From: Acidobacteriota bacterium
GTDB lineage: Bacteria; Acidobacteriota; Terriglobia; Acidiferrales; UBA7541
Reading direction: 5' to 3'
Length of the DNA stretch: 63,601 nt
Assembly (NCBI GenBank): GCA_003165465.1
Contig: PLUM01000035.1
Coordinates: 1-63,601 of the forward strand
Part shown: piece after piece, positions 9,801-17,318 of the stretch
How positions within the stretch are numbered: the first letter of the stretch is position 1
Layout: each line of letters opens with the position of its first letter
Program-made: the position numbers and the translations under genes
The notes under the pieces: generated by a model
What the model was told of the DNA's origin: nothing
What the model saw: only the letters and a program-made list of their open reading frames with translations
The model's database searches: none

Positions 9801-10215
9801 AGGAACCCTGGCCTCCTCGATCGCCGCCGGTTTTCTTACTGTGGGTTTCCTCGGACTCGCTGCGGGCCTCATTGCCGCCTACGTTCGCCCGGCGTGGATG
9901 CGCGCCGCGCTCTTGGTTCTCTATGCCGTAGTGATGGCGACGAACGTGGCGACGCCCGGCGCGTTCGCTCGCGAAGCGGTGTTCCATCTGGTGGCCGTCG
10001 CCGCGCTTTGGTATGGAGTCGTGCATATCGCGCGGTTCAACGTGCTCGGCTACTTCCTTCTCGCCGCGATGCTTACGCTCGTTCCCAGCGCGATCGAATT
10101 GGTTGAGCAGCCCAATCCCTACCTGCGTTCCAACGGCTACGCCGTCATCGCCTTTGCGCTCGTGATCCTAGCGTGGCCGCTGATGCGCTGGTGGCGCAGC
10201 GCGCCGCGCCCGTAG
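6805..10215 (+). CDS. Giant CPBP-family intramembrane protease with duplicated extracytoplasmic domain
   Basis: This 1,136-residue polytopic protein carries the CPBP (Abi/CAAX-protease-like) glutamic-protease core. The pair EEFLFR starts at E425-E426, FFWGFLH ends at H459, and WHYTVD spans H497-D501. CPBP proteins cleave or process membrane-linked substrates; the substrate here is unknown. After an N-terminal membrane helix (about 15-34) there is a roughly 190-residue soluble domain (about 38-230). A second, diverged copy of it follows the protease core (about 625-835). Shared landmarks are YLEREVG/YLRRAVG, SFSWE/SFEWE and GDQVSGYREFLKVPE/GDEVSSYRVFIKIPE. More membrane helices fill 840-1130. 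Start GTG 6805 is preceded by GGGAGG. The stop TAG is part of the adjacent GTAG repeat. Confidence 0.85.
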   Translation: MPLERLNRSDAKVLLTWLLAGILGAAVAYTYFFRAFPEASVEFKVPRADALAIAKQFAVAQGAQLGGYDSTIVFDLDDTAKTYLEREVGLQQANQTMANEIHIWYWQTRFFRPLKKEEFDVRVDPGGGIVGFEHKLEEAAPGARLERAAAQAAAESFLRDTLHADLSRYEFREQEANLTERPARRDWSFSWERGGFRAKDAPYRLTVTLAGDQVSGYREFLKVPEAWKLDYERLRSSNNLLEYLALLPYAFLLGGCLYVIVSLGRRGLLEWRMGVALGAFLTLLYFVMTMNQWPLDRAEYDTNTPYLSFFLSHVGQAALTSVVSALLVVLAIVPGEPLYRILQPNKLRLETGFRLPGIRTKEFFSANVIGICLAAAHIGYITVFYIISRKLGAWAPQDLNYENVVSTYVPWVYPLTIGIYAATSEEFLFRLFAIPYLLRTTKSRFLAVVLPAFFWGFLHSNYPQEPAYIRGLEIGLIGIVAGLVMLRWGIWATLIWHYTVDAFLISTSLLRSHGTYLRVSGAVVGGAALIPLAIAAISYLSRGGFAADPSLLNIARPIGGPPMDAARVGTEQSAPEAALPVAVPEPSAGHAAMSSRALTVLIVGGVLGFALLVGVKREAIGDFVRFQVNAEEATERANENLRQIHIDPETYRHATILVYTFDEYTNEYLRRAVGIAAANRVYRDQVPSAFWAIRYFRDSQNEEYSVILKPDGSLHSVHHTLDEKSPGANLSKEEAQARAEVFLRDRKDVNLTDWNLVETHTDKKPARTDHSFEWEQRAALDAAPSGEGAHIRMQLQVQGDEVSSYRVFIKIPETWRDAESRRTPAQLAQSFGRGAGIAIALISVLVIFLRNLKNPHVALVPWRTLGKLSALMLAVAIAIYINRTPQLLMSYTTAWPLATYYVMLGISLIFITALYMAGTLLLLGLAWFILERAVGPSRIPVWNAMNGEYFRDAFCVALFGSAAVMGLNRLPALFARWPLLRHALGTGVPENLDVLNPAVGTLASSIAAGFLTVGFLGLAAGLIAAYVRPAWMRAALLVLYAVVMATNVATPGAFAREAVFHLVAVAALWYGVVHIARFNVLGYFLLAAMLTLVPSAIELVEQPNPYLRSNGYAVIAFALVILAWPLMRWWRSAPRP

Positions 10216-10290
10216 CACAGGCTTCAGCCTGTGTTCTTTTGACTTTAGCTTGCCACAAATCAAAACCACGCAAGCTGAAGGCGTTGCTAC
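10212..10290. repeat. GTAG-capped REPIN, family A, supplying both flanking stop codons
   Basis: The element opens with GTAGCACAGG and closes with CTAC. It has the TTCTTTTGACTTT linker and an inverted second palindrome, the latter partly degenerate (GCAAGCTGAAGGCGTTGC). Its left TAG (10213-10215) is the stop of the protease gene. Its right CTA (10287-10289) is the stop of the minus-strand permease gene. Confidence 0.85.
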
Positions 10291-11600
10291 TGTCTGCCCG
10301 CAAAAATCCGGCTGAGAAAATAGAGGCCGGCCCCGGCGGCGATCACGGCAATTCCAATCACCAGTTCATTCGTCGATCCGACAAGCTCCGCACGATTGCG
10401 CGCGAGGGCCGCAATCATCAGCGCCATCGGCGGCACGCCAATCGCAACGGCTCCCGCGAGGCCGCCGGGAACGCGAAACGGCCGGGCAAGCTCCGGCTCG
10501 CGCACGCGCAGCGCCGCAAGCGCCCAAAACTCCAGCAGAATGCTCAAGCCCGTCAGCATCACATCCAGTATTAAACTTTTTTCGAAGCCGAGTGGAAAGC
10601 AAGCGGCCCACAAGATCGCGCACACCAGAATCGCGACCCACGGAGCACCCGTGCGCGCGTTGCGCCGCGTGAACATGCGCGGCAAATAACCGTCCTCGGC
10701 CATCACCACCGGCAGCCGCGTAAAAGAAAGCATCAGCGCGCTGAACGATCCGATGGACCCGATCACGCCCGCAAGCGCAATCGCCACGGCCAGCGTTTCG
10801 CCGCCAACGAGTTGCCCAATATCCACCCAGCCGCCGGTCGTCCAGCGATTCGGATCGATCCCCGTGCTCGCAACCGCGCCCACGGGGATCACGTAACTCA
10901 CGATTACCAGAATCACCGCGCCAAACATCGCGCGCGAGTACGTGCGCTGCGGCGTTTCCACCTCGCCGGCAATCGTCGAGAGATTGTCCCAGCCCATGTA
11001 ATTCCACATGGCGATGAGCACCCCACCCAAGAGGTCGGCGTGCCGCAGGGGAATCGCGGGCGCGGCGCCCGACCGTCCGTGGCCCAGCGCCAGAATCGTG
11101 AGCGCGACGAATGGCGCAAGCAGCGCCACGCTCAGCCACACGGAACCTTCGCCGACCGAGCGCACTCCCAAAATATTCCACGCCGTGCAGATCGCGATCA
11201 TCGCAAATCCAAGAACGAGGCCGCGATGTCCCGCGACAAGCCCCGGCATGAACCGCCCGATGTAGGCGATGCAGAGGTTGGGATATAGCGCCATTTCAAA
11301 CACGCTGCCCGCCAGCGTCAGCCAGGTTTCCTGAAATCCCCAGAACCGGCCCATCCCGCGCCGCACCCAAATATAGAAACCGCCCTCTTCCGGGATGGCT
11401 GTCGCCAGTTCGCTCACCATCAGCGCCGTGGGCAGGCTCCACAAGAGCGGCGTAACCAGCAGGATCAGCAGTGTGGCCGCGTAGCCGGTTTTTTGTACGA
11501 TGTCTTCGAGGCCATAGGGTCCGCCGGCAACCATGAAGTAGGTTGCCGCGATCATCGGAACCACGGAAATTTTCGCGCCGCGTTTTGTGGCTTTTGCCAT
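10287..11600 (-). CDS. APC-superfamily amino acid/polyamine permease
   Basis: This 437-residue inner-membrane transporter has about 12 hydrophobic segments. Its N-terminal unwound-helix region (residues 15-30, including MVAGGPYGLED) is characteristic of the amino acid-polyamine-organocation superfamily. Other typical pieces are EEGGFYIWVRRGMG in helix 2-3 and a GWDNLSTIAGEV segment in helix 6. The substrate cannot be told from sequence; amino acids or polyamines are the family norm. It is monocistronic, and its stop codon comes from the neighbouring REP element. The promoter side holds the mobile palindrome at 11608-11755, which may affect expression. Confidence 0.88.
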   Translation of the reverse strand: MAKATKRGAKISVVPMIAATYFMVAGGPYGLEDIVQKTGYAATLLILLVTPLLWSLPTALMVSELATAIPEEGGFYIWVRRGMGRFWGFQETWLTLAGSVFEMALYPNLCIAYIGRFMPGLVAGHRGLVLGFAMIAICTAWNILGVRSVGEGSVWLSVALLAPFVALTILALGHGRSGAAPAIPLRHADLLGGVLIAMWNYMGWDNLSTIAGEVETPQRTYSRAMFGAVILVIVSYVIPVGAVASTGIDPNRWTTGGWVDIGQLVGGETLAVAIALAGVIGSIGSFSALMLSFTRLPVVMAEDGYLPRMFTRRNARTGAPWVAILVCAILWAACFPLGFEKSLILDVMLTGLSILLEFWALAALRVREPELARPFRVPGGLAGAVAIGVPPMALMIAALARNRAELVGSTNELVIGIAVIAAGAGLYFLSRIFAGRQ

Positions 11601-11607
11601 GTGTGCG

Positions 11608-11755
11608 TGAAAAAGCGCTCCACCCTTTTGTCATCCCGAGCGAAGCGAGGAATCTCTCTTTCTTTTCTTGGGCCTCGATCGAAGAGAGATTCCTCGCTTC
11701 GCTCGGAATGACAAATTTAGATACGTTTTCCGCAGCCTGTGAAACCTGTGCTACC
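11608..11755. repeat. Family C mobile palindrome (TGTCATTCCGAGCGAAG type)
   Basis: Long inverted arms at 11629-11665 and 11682-11713 read TGTCATCCCGAGCGAAG... and ...CTTCGCTCGGAATGACA. The flanks resemble GAAAAAGCGCTCC on the left and TTTTCCGCAGCCTGTG...GCTACC on the right. The same element occurs at 20504-20668 and 46866-47154. Confidence 0.85.
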
Positions 11756-11970
11756 GAACCCAAATTCATTGCCGAAACCTCGGTAGTCTAATATATTGCA
11801 ACTCAATCAGTTAGAGCATTCTGTGTGAGTGGAAATGGTTGCTCACCTTTTCATTCTTTGGAGCGTCCAATGTTGTGCAGTGGTTCGAGCGCCTCTTCCG
11901 AGCGCATTTTCCTGGAGAACGGCAAGCCTGTGAGGGCCACGTCCGCCGCCTCACAAGTGAGCAAGACACG

Positions 11971-12672
11971 ATGGCTGCCGACGAAATGGCGATCGCTTGG
12001 TCTGTTAACGATTCGGGTGCGCCCGTGGGAGGCTCCACTTCCGTGGCAGTCACTCGCGGCAGTTTAGCTCCGCCCAACGAACGCGCCCTAATCGAGCGCG
12101 CCCTGATCGAGCGCGCGCAGAGCGGCGACCGCGACGCGTTCGAGGAGCTTGTGCACCGCTACGACCGCGAGGTCCTGCGCATTGCCCTGAATATCCTGCG
12201 CAAGACGGAAGACGCCCGCGACGTATATCAGGAAGCGTTCCTGAAAATTTACAAAAATCTCCCGCGCTTCCGGTTCGAGTGCAGCTTTTATACCTGGATC
12301 TATCGCGTCGTCACCAACGTCTGCCTCGATCACCTGCGCCGCCGAAGCAGCCGCCCGGAAGACCAGGCGCCGGAACTTGCGTCCAATATGAATGGCGAGC
12401 CGATGCCGGGCGATTTCTTCGACCGGCAGCCGGATACGGCGGCAACGTCCAATCCCGAACGCCTCATGCAGGGGCAGGAAATCGCCCGCCGCATTTCCAG
12501 CGCGCTCGACCGGCTGACCCCCCGCGAACGCATGGTATTCGAGATGAAGCACTATCAGGGATTAAAGCTGCGCGACATTGGAGAGACGCTTGGCACGTCG
12601 GAAGAAACCGTTAAAAATTCGCTGTTTCGCGCGACGCGCAAATTGCGCGCGCAATTGGAAGGACTGCTGTGA
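11971..12672 (+). CDS. ECF-type RNA polymerase sigma factor
   Basis: This sigma-70 family, extracytoplasmic-function type factor directs RNA polymerase to a specific regulon. Region 2 runs from DAFEELVHRYDREVLR through DVYQEAFLKIYKNLPRF to the Arg-rich CLDHLRRR. Region 4 contains LTPRERMVFEMKHYQGLKLRDIGETLG with a helix-turn-helix. I chose ATG 11971; the frame stays open to a TTG at 11839 but that extension looks unlike the family. Residues 1-35 form a loose leader before region 2. The next gene, an anti-sigma factor, overlaps its stop by 4 bases, so the two are translationally coupled. Confidence 0.92.
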   Translation: MAADEMAIAWSVNDSGAPVGGSTSVAVTRGSLAPPNERALIERALIERAQSGDRDAFEELVHRYDREVLRIALNILRKTEDARDVYQEAFLKIYKNLPRFRFECSFYTWIYRVVTNVCLDHLRRRSSRPEDQAPELASNMNGEPMPGDFFDRQPDTAATSNPERLMQGQEIARRISSALDRLTPRERMVFEMKHYQGLKLRDIGETLGTSEETVKNSLFRATRKLRAQLEGLL

Positions 12673-13718
12673 AAGAGCCACAAAAAAACAATCCGCGCAT
12701 TCGTTGTGAAGAGATCGAATCTTTGGCCGTTCTCCACGCCTGCGGCGAATTGGATGCCGCCGCGCGCGCCGCGCTCGATGCGCACATCGCGCAATGCCCC
12801 GCCTGCGCCGCCGTCGTCGAACGCGAAGGCCGCCTCCAGCAAGCGATTGCTTCGCTCGCCCAGCCCGCCGATTCGCTGGATCGCTCCGGCCTCGTGCTCG
12901 CGCAATGCCGCGGCGAACTGGCCGAAGCGCTTGACGATCGGGAGGCGCGCGCGAACCGTTTCGCGTGGCGCGCCATGTTCTCGCCCGTTGCGTGGTGGGC
13001 CGGGTTGCGCGACACGCTGATCTATCATCCGGCGATGAGCATGACCGTACTGGTGGTGGCGGGATTTCTGGCGGGCGTTCTGGGACAGCGGCAGCGCGTT
13101 GTGCCTCCGCAGGTTTCGCCGGCCCCGGCGCTTGTGGCTTCCGCCGCGCCAAAATTAACCGACCAGCAATTGCAGAGCGCCGGAAGCGCCCACGTGGCGT
13201 GGGTGACGCCGTCCGGCTCGCGCACGCCCACCGTACAGGTGCAGCTCATGTCGCAGACGCCGATGAACATCGTCGGCGCGCCGGACGATGCGGACGTGGC
13301 GCGTGCGCTCATCTTCGTTCTGGAGAATGGCGGGCGATTCGATCCCGACGCGCGGCTGGGCTCGCTCGATGTGTTGCGCACGCGCACCGCCGATCCTGAC
13401 GTGCGCCGTTCGCTATGCGCCGCGGCGCGGCTGGATCGCGATCCGGGCGTGCGCGTGAAAGCGCTCGAAGCGTTGCAGGGGTTTGAGCAGGACGGCGCGG
13501 TCCGCGCGGCGCTTCTCGATGCGCTCCAAAACGACGACGCTGCCGAAGTGCGCGTTGCCGCCATCAATCTTCTCGTCAGCGCGCTGCAATCCAAAAATGG
13601 GTTTGGCGCGGCCGACCCGCAAATGCTGGACGTCCTGCGTGACCGCCTGCGCAACGATCCTAGCAATTACATCCGCCGTCAAAGCGCCGCAGCCCTGCGC
13701 GAATTGGGCGACCAGTAG
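12669..13718 (+). CDS. Zinc-finger anti-sigma factor with periplasmic HEAT repeats
   Basis: This is probably the membrane-bound inhibitor of the sigma factor just upstream. GTG 12669 overlaps the sigma stop (GTGA), the classic coupling of sigma/anti-sigma pairs. The N-terminus carries an anti-sigma zinc-binding motif H-x3-C-x2-C within DAHIAQCPAC (about residues 38-47), preceded by HACGELD. One transmembrane helix lies at about 120-139. After a proline-rich linker, the C-terminal ~130 residues form HEAT-like helical repeats (for example DPGVRVKALEALQGF and DDAAEVRVAAINLL), presumably periplasmic. The TAG stop lies in the GTAG of a REP element. Confidence 0.88.
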   Translation: MKEPQKNNPRIRCEEIESLAVLHACGELDAAARAALDAHIAQCPACAAVVEREGRLQQAIASLAQPADSLDRSGLVLAQCRGELAEALDDREARANRFAWRAMFSPVAWWAGLRDTLIYHPAMSMTVLVVAGFLAGVLGQRQRVVPPQVSPAPALVASAAPKLTDQQLQSAGSAHVAWVTPSGSRTPTVQVQLMSQTPMNIVGAPDDADVARALIFVLENGGRFDPDARLGSLDVLRTRTADPDVRRSLCAAARLDRDPGVRVKALEALQGFEQDGAVRAALLDALQNDDAAEVRVAAINLLVSALQSKNGFGAADPQMLDVLRDRLRNDPSNYIRRQSAAALRELGDQ

Positions 13719-13773
13719 CACAGGCAGTAGTACAGGCTTCAGCCTGTGTTCTTTTGACTTTAGTCTTTTCCAG
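13715..13773. repeat. Partial family A REP with duplicated GTAG head
   Basis: GTAGCACAGG at 13715 is followed by a second head GTAGTACAGG at 13727, the palindrome core, and the TTCTTTTGACTTTAG linker. The closing inverted half is missing. The first TAG is the anti-sigma stop codon. Confidence 0.75.
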
Positions 13774-13931
13774 GTCCCAGATTCGAGGTTCCGATTCCCT
13801 GCGTATTGTGCGAAGTTCTGTGTGGTTTTGAATTGTTCTGAGAGAAAAAAAAGAACACAAGCGAAACACCCCCGGCATGGCCGGGACCCGCGCACTGAAT
13901 TTCACCATCAAACATCGGGATGGAAAAAACT

Positions 13932-15206
13932 TCAGGCCAGCAGGTCGCGCGTGGCTTGAAAACCATGCAGGCTGCCGAGCACGGTGAGCGTGATGCGGTC
14001 CGGATCGAAGAAATCCCGCGCGATGGTGTGCACTTCCTCGCGCGTCACGCGTTCGATGGATGCAAGCATTTCGTCGAGCGAAATAAACCGGTCGAGATAC
14101 ATGGTCTGGCGGGCGAGATTTGCCATGCGCGAGCTTGTGGATTCGAGCGACAGCATCATCGAACCCTTCAGATGATCCTTCGCGCGGCGCAATTCCTCGG
14201 CGCTCACTCCGTCTCCGCGAACCTTGCGAAATTCCTCGCACACGGAACGAATCAGTTTCGCGGCGGATTCCCGCGACGTCCCCGCATAGACCGAAAGCAC
14301 GCCCGAGTCCGTGTACGGCGAAAGGTCGCTCTCGATGGCATAGGCCAATCCCTGCCGTTCGCGAATGCTCTGAAACAGCCGCGAGGACATCCCGCCGCCG
14401 AGAATCACGTTCATGAGCGACGCCGCGTAGCGCCGCTCGTGGGCCAGCGGAAACGACGGCACGCCCAACACAATGTGCACCTGCTCGAGTTCCTTCTTGT
14501 CGCGCTGCTCGACGCTCGCGTGCGTCTCGGGCGGCGCGGATTTCTTCGCGGCCGAGGAGCGCGCGGCCCCGTCGAATTCGCGCGCCACAAGTTCCACCAG
14601 GCGCTCGTGTTCCAGATTTCCCGCCGCCGTGATCACCACGCGGTTTGGCGCATACCACTCCTTGAAACATTCCGACACCGCATCCTGCGAAAATTCCGAT
14701 ACCGTTTCCGGACTGCCCAGGATCGGCCTCCCCAGCGGATGCCCGCGCCAGAAATTGCGCGTGAACAGTTCGTGGATCAGGTACTCGGGGTTATCCTCCT
14801 CCATTTTGAGTTCCTCGAGGACAACCTGCTTTTCCTTCGCGATGTCTTCCGCCTCGAACCGGGGATGCAGTACCAGGTCAGAGAGAACTTCGACCGCAAC
14901 CGGGATGTGCTCATCGAGCACTTTCGCGTTGAAGCAGGTCATTTCCTTGGCCGTGAACGCATCGAGCATTCCGCCAACCGAGTCCACCGACTGTGCGATT
15001 TCCTCGGCCGTGCGCTTGCTCGTGCCCTTGAACACCATGTGCTCGATGAAATGCGCGAGGCCGTTTCGCTCGATGGACTCGGCGCGCGATCCCGTGCCAA
15101 GCCAAATTCCCACGGAGGCCGACCGTACGTGCGGCATCTTCTCCGTGACAATCACCACGCCGTTGGGAAGTTCCGCCCGTTGGATATCTCTCGCTGGCTG
15201 ATTCAT
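13932..15206 (-). CDS. M16-family zinc metallopeptidase
   Basis: This insulinase/processing-peptidase-type zinc protease is about 424 residues from ATG 15206. The inverted zinc motif HxxEH is HFIEH (H52, E55, H56). The third zinc ligand is the glutamate about 76 residues later, in VVLEELKMEEDNP (about E132). The C-terminal half-domain contains the usual glycine-rich GGGMSSRLFQSIRERQGLAY region. An in-frame GTG six codons upstream is a less likely start. The single ~420-residue length fits the bacterial family whose members act alone or as homodimers. It is monocistronic here. The role (peptide or propeptide turnover) is inferred from the family. Confidence 0.93.
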   Translation of the reverse strand: MNQPARDIQRAELPNGVVIVTEKMPHVRSASVGIWLGTGSRAESIERNGLAHFIEHMVFKGTSKRTAEEIAQSVDSVGGMLDAFTAKEMTCFNAKVLDEHIPVAVEVLSDLVLHPRFEAEDIAKEKQVVLEELKMEEDNPEYLIHELFTRNFWRGHPLGRPILGSPETVSEFSQDAVSECFKEWYAPNRVVITAAGNLEHERLVELVAREFDGAARSSAAKKSAPPETHASVEQRDKKELEQVHIVLGVPSFPLAHERRYAASLMNVILGGGMSSRLFQSIRERQGLAYAIESDLSPYTDSGVLSVYAGTSRESAAKLIRSVCEEFRKVRGDGVSAEELRRAKDHLKGSMMLSLESTSSRMANLARQTMYLDRFISLDEMLASIERVTREEVHTIARDFFDPDRITLTVLGSLHGFQATRDLLA

Positions 15207-15336
15207 GGCTCTATTGTGGCACACGAGCGGCTGAGAGTGCGATCCGAGTGGCGGATCGCTTGCAATTTATGGTGCGGGGACACACGCTCAAAACGGAAAT
15301 GGATGTTAGGAGTTGGTTTCAGGGATGCGGAATACT

Positions 15337-15705
15337 TTACCTATTTGCTGGTCCCGGGCGCTTGCGAGTGGAGGGATCCCAGTCTTCGGGCGGGAATGCG
15401 AGTCCCCAGAAGCGCGGCGATGGCGTTGCAAAACTAAGCCCCACCTGTGTTTTTCCCTCGTTCACGTTTCCCAGCGTGACCACATGGCAGGTAATTTCCT
15501 CGTTCGATTTCATGTTCGTCAGAAGAATCGTCTGATCTTTTACGAGCGGCGTTTCCAGCTCGAGCAGGCAACCGTTGGCATTGATATTCTGCGTTGTGGC
15601 GATTTCCTTGAAGGGTGCGCCGGCCGCGCTGTGTCCATAGACAAACACAGGAATAGCGAAATGGATTCGCGACGTCCTCTTGCGCAGCACATCGGCCTTC
15701 ACCAT
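15337..15705 (-). CDS. PilZ-domain protein
   Basis: This small cytoplasmic protein of 122 residues consists almost entirely of a PilZ domain, the usual receptor fold for cyclic di-GMP. The N-terminal arginine motif is present as RKRTSR (about residues 8-13). The second motif appears as NINANGCLLE (about 41-50), where the canonical form is D/NxSxxG; the serine is replaced, so nucleotide binding is uncertain. AGGGGACC precedes ATG 15705. It lies between the M16 peptidase and rlmN without operon partners, and may be a stand-alone adaptor. Confidence 0.82.
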   Translation of the reverse strand: MVKADVLRKRTSRIHFAIPVFVYGHSAAGAPFKEIATTQNINANGCLLELETPLVKDQTILLTNMKSNEEITCHVVTLGNVNEGKTQVGLSFATPSPRFWGLAFPPEDWDPSTRKRPGPANR

Positions 15706-15950
15706 GGTCCCCTAAAGGCTTGCCCGTTCGCCCCAAGCCCTTCCAACTTGTGATCATACTATAAATTGGGAATACACTCCTCCCGGCAGTTCAAGGTTGG
15801 TGTCGCGTTAGACACAACGGGGATTCCCCATGCCAGGCGCGCCCGGAACAGGCATGACGCGGCTGGGGGGGATATGCCCTGAAAACGCGGATTTCCATCG
15901 CCTTCAGGCGCGCATGGTAAGATGAAGAAACGGCTTCAGGGAGACATCCA

Positions 15951-17015
15951 GTGCCTGTGGAATTGCTCGGAAAATCGGCGGAGGAATTGCGCGAGTTCGT
16001 TGCCACGCTCGGCGAGCGGCCTTTTCGCGGCGCGCAACTCCATCATGCGTTGTACGCCGAGCGGCGCTTTGACTTTGCCGCCATGACCAACATGCCCGCC
16101 GCCTTCCGCGAACGTCTCGCGCGGGAAGCGTGCATCACGCCTCCGCGCATCGCGCGACGTTTCCCGTCCGTGGACGGATCGATCCGCTATCTTTTCTCGA
16201 TTGGCGGTGAACAGGGAAAGCCCGCGCAGATCGAGGCCGTTTTCATGCCGCGCGAAGGCCGCCAGACGATTTGCATTTCCACGCAGGCCGGATGCGCCGT
16301 CGATTGCCATTTCTGCCTCACCGCGCAACTGGGCCTGATTCGCAATCTCACGGCGGGCGAAATCGTCGGGCAAGTTCTTGTGCTGCTCGAGGAAAATCGC
16401 GGGCAGCTCGAGCCGCAGACGAACGTGGTTCTCATGGGCCAGGGCGAGCCGCTGCTTAATTATGATGCGACCATGGCGGCGGTGCGCATTCTGCTCGATC
16501 CCAAGGGCGTTGCGCTCGCCCCGCGCCACGTCACGCTCTCGACCAGCGGCATCGTTCCCGGCATCGAGCGGCTCGGCCGAGAAAAAATACGCCCCAGCCT
16601 GGCCATTTCGCTGAACGCCTCGAACGACGAGCAGCGCAACGCGCTCATGCCCATCAACCGCAAGTATCCCCTGGACGCGTTGCTCGACGCCTGCCGGAAT
16701 TACCCGCTGCGCCCGAGGGAATACTTCACGTTTGAATATGTGCTGCTCGGTGGCGTGAACGATACGCCCGAGGATGCGCGCCGCGTCGCGCGCCTCATCG
16801 CGCACATCCGCGCCAAGGTCAACCTGATCCCCTGGAATCCCGGAAACTTGCCGTACCGCGCGCCCACGCCGGAAAGCATCGAAGCGTTTCAGCGCATCCT
16901 CATGGAGAAGAAAGTCCCCACATTCATCCGCTACTCGCGCGGCCAGGACGTCTTCGCCGCCTGCGGCCAGCTCGCGCTCATGGAAACGCCCAATCCGCTC
17001 GTTGCAATTCAGTAG
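15951..17015 (+). CDS. rlmN: 23S rRNA (adenine(2503)-C(2))-methyltransferase RlmN
   Basis: RlmN is a radical-SAM enzyme that methylates A2503 of 23S rRNA and A37 of some tRNAs. The 354-residue protein has the CxxxCxxC cluster as CAVDCHFC (C115, C119, C122). The methyl-carrying cysteine pair is at about C108 (within TICIS) and C338 (within FAACGQ). The GTG start at 15951 is preceded by CAGGGAGA. Length and motif spacing match the family closely. It is transcribed alone. Confidence 0.96.
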   Translation: MPVELLGKSAEELREFVATLGERPFRGAQLHHALYAERRFDFAAMTNMPAAFRERLAREACITPPRIARRFPSVDGSIRYLFSIGGEQGKPAQIEAVFMPREGRQTICISTQAGCAVDCHFCLTAQLGLIRNLTAGEIVGQVLVLLEENRGQLEPQTNVVLMGQGEPLLNYDATMAAVRILLDPKGVALAPRHVTLSTSGIVPGIERLGREKIRPSLAISLNASNDEQRNALMPINRKYPLDALLDACRNYPLRPREYFTFEYVLLGGVNDTPEDARRVARLIAHIRAKVNLIPWNPGNLPYRAPTPESIEAFQRILMEKKVPTFIRYSRGQDVFAACGQLALMETPNPLVAIQ

Positions 17016-17187
17016 AACGCCCCCTCGCGTGGAAGTTCGATGCGGGGCTTTGGCGCGCACATTCGGTCCTGCGTGGTTTTCATGAACGAGAGGCTATCCA
17101 CTTCGCGTCGTGTAAGGCGCCCGACATGAATAACGTGCACGAAATAAGAGTGAGATTCTTCGCGATCTGAGAATTGCCGTGATCTTT

Positions 17188-17250
17188 GTAGGGCACGGCT
17201 TCAGCCGTGCCGTAAAGGCCGCAAAACAGGTGCGGCTTTAGCCGCTGACG
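17188..17250. repeat. Family B paired palindrome (GTAGGGCACGGC head)
   Basis: GTAGGGCACGGCTTCAGCC is followed by GTGCC, a linker, and a second hairpin GCGGCTTTAGCCGC. The same two-hairpin unit occurs at 38702-38764 and, inverted, at 47051-47112. Confidence 0.8.
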
Positions 17251-17292
17251 TGACGCAAGCTGGATTTTTCACTTTCTAGTCGTGCACCCGTA

Positions 17293-17307
17293 TGCGTCAT
17301 TGACGCA
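17293..17307. promoter_or_regulatory. Candidate operator dyad
   Basis: TGCGTCATTGACGCA is a perfect 7-1-7 palindrome about 65 bp upstream of the metallo-hydrolase coding start. A half-site repeat TGACGCAAGC also occurs just upstream at about 17251. No regulator can be assigned. Confidence 0.35.
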
Positions 17308-17318
17308 AGCGCTTCCGT

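Larger units (their letters stand above)
17016..17318. other. Intergenic region with one REP and a palindromic site
   Basis: This 303-bp gap between rlmN and the metallo-hydrolase has no credible gene. It holds the family B paired palindrome (17188-17250) and a 15-bp dyad (17293-17307), each listed separately. The first ~170 bases show nothing I can name. Confidence 0.6.

Noticed and set aside
13920..15437. 505-codon plus-strand open frame opposite the M16 peptidase
   Set aside because: The minus strand carries HFIEH and the downstream glutamate ligand; the plus frame is a shadow.
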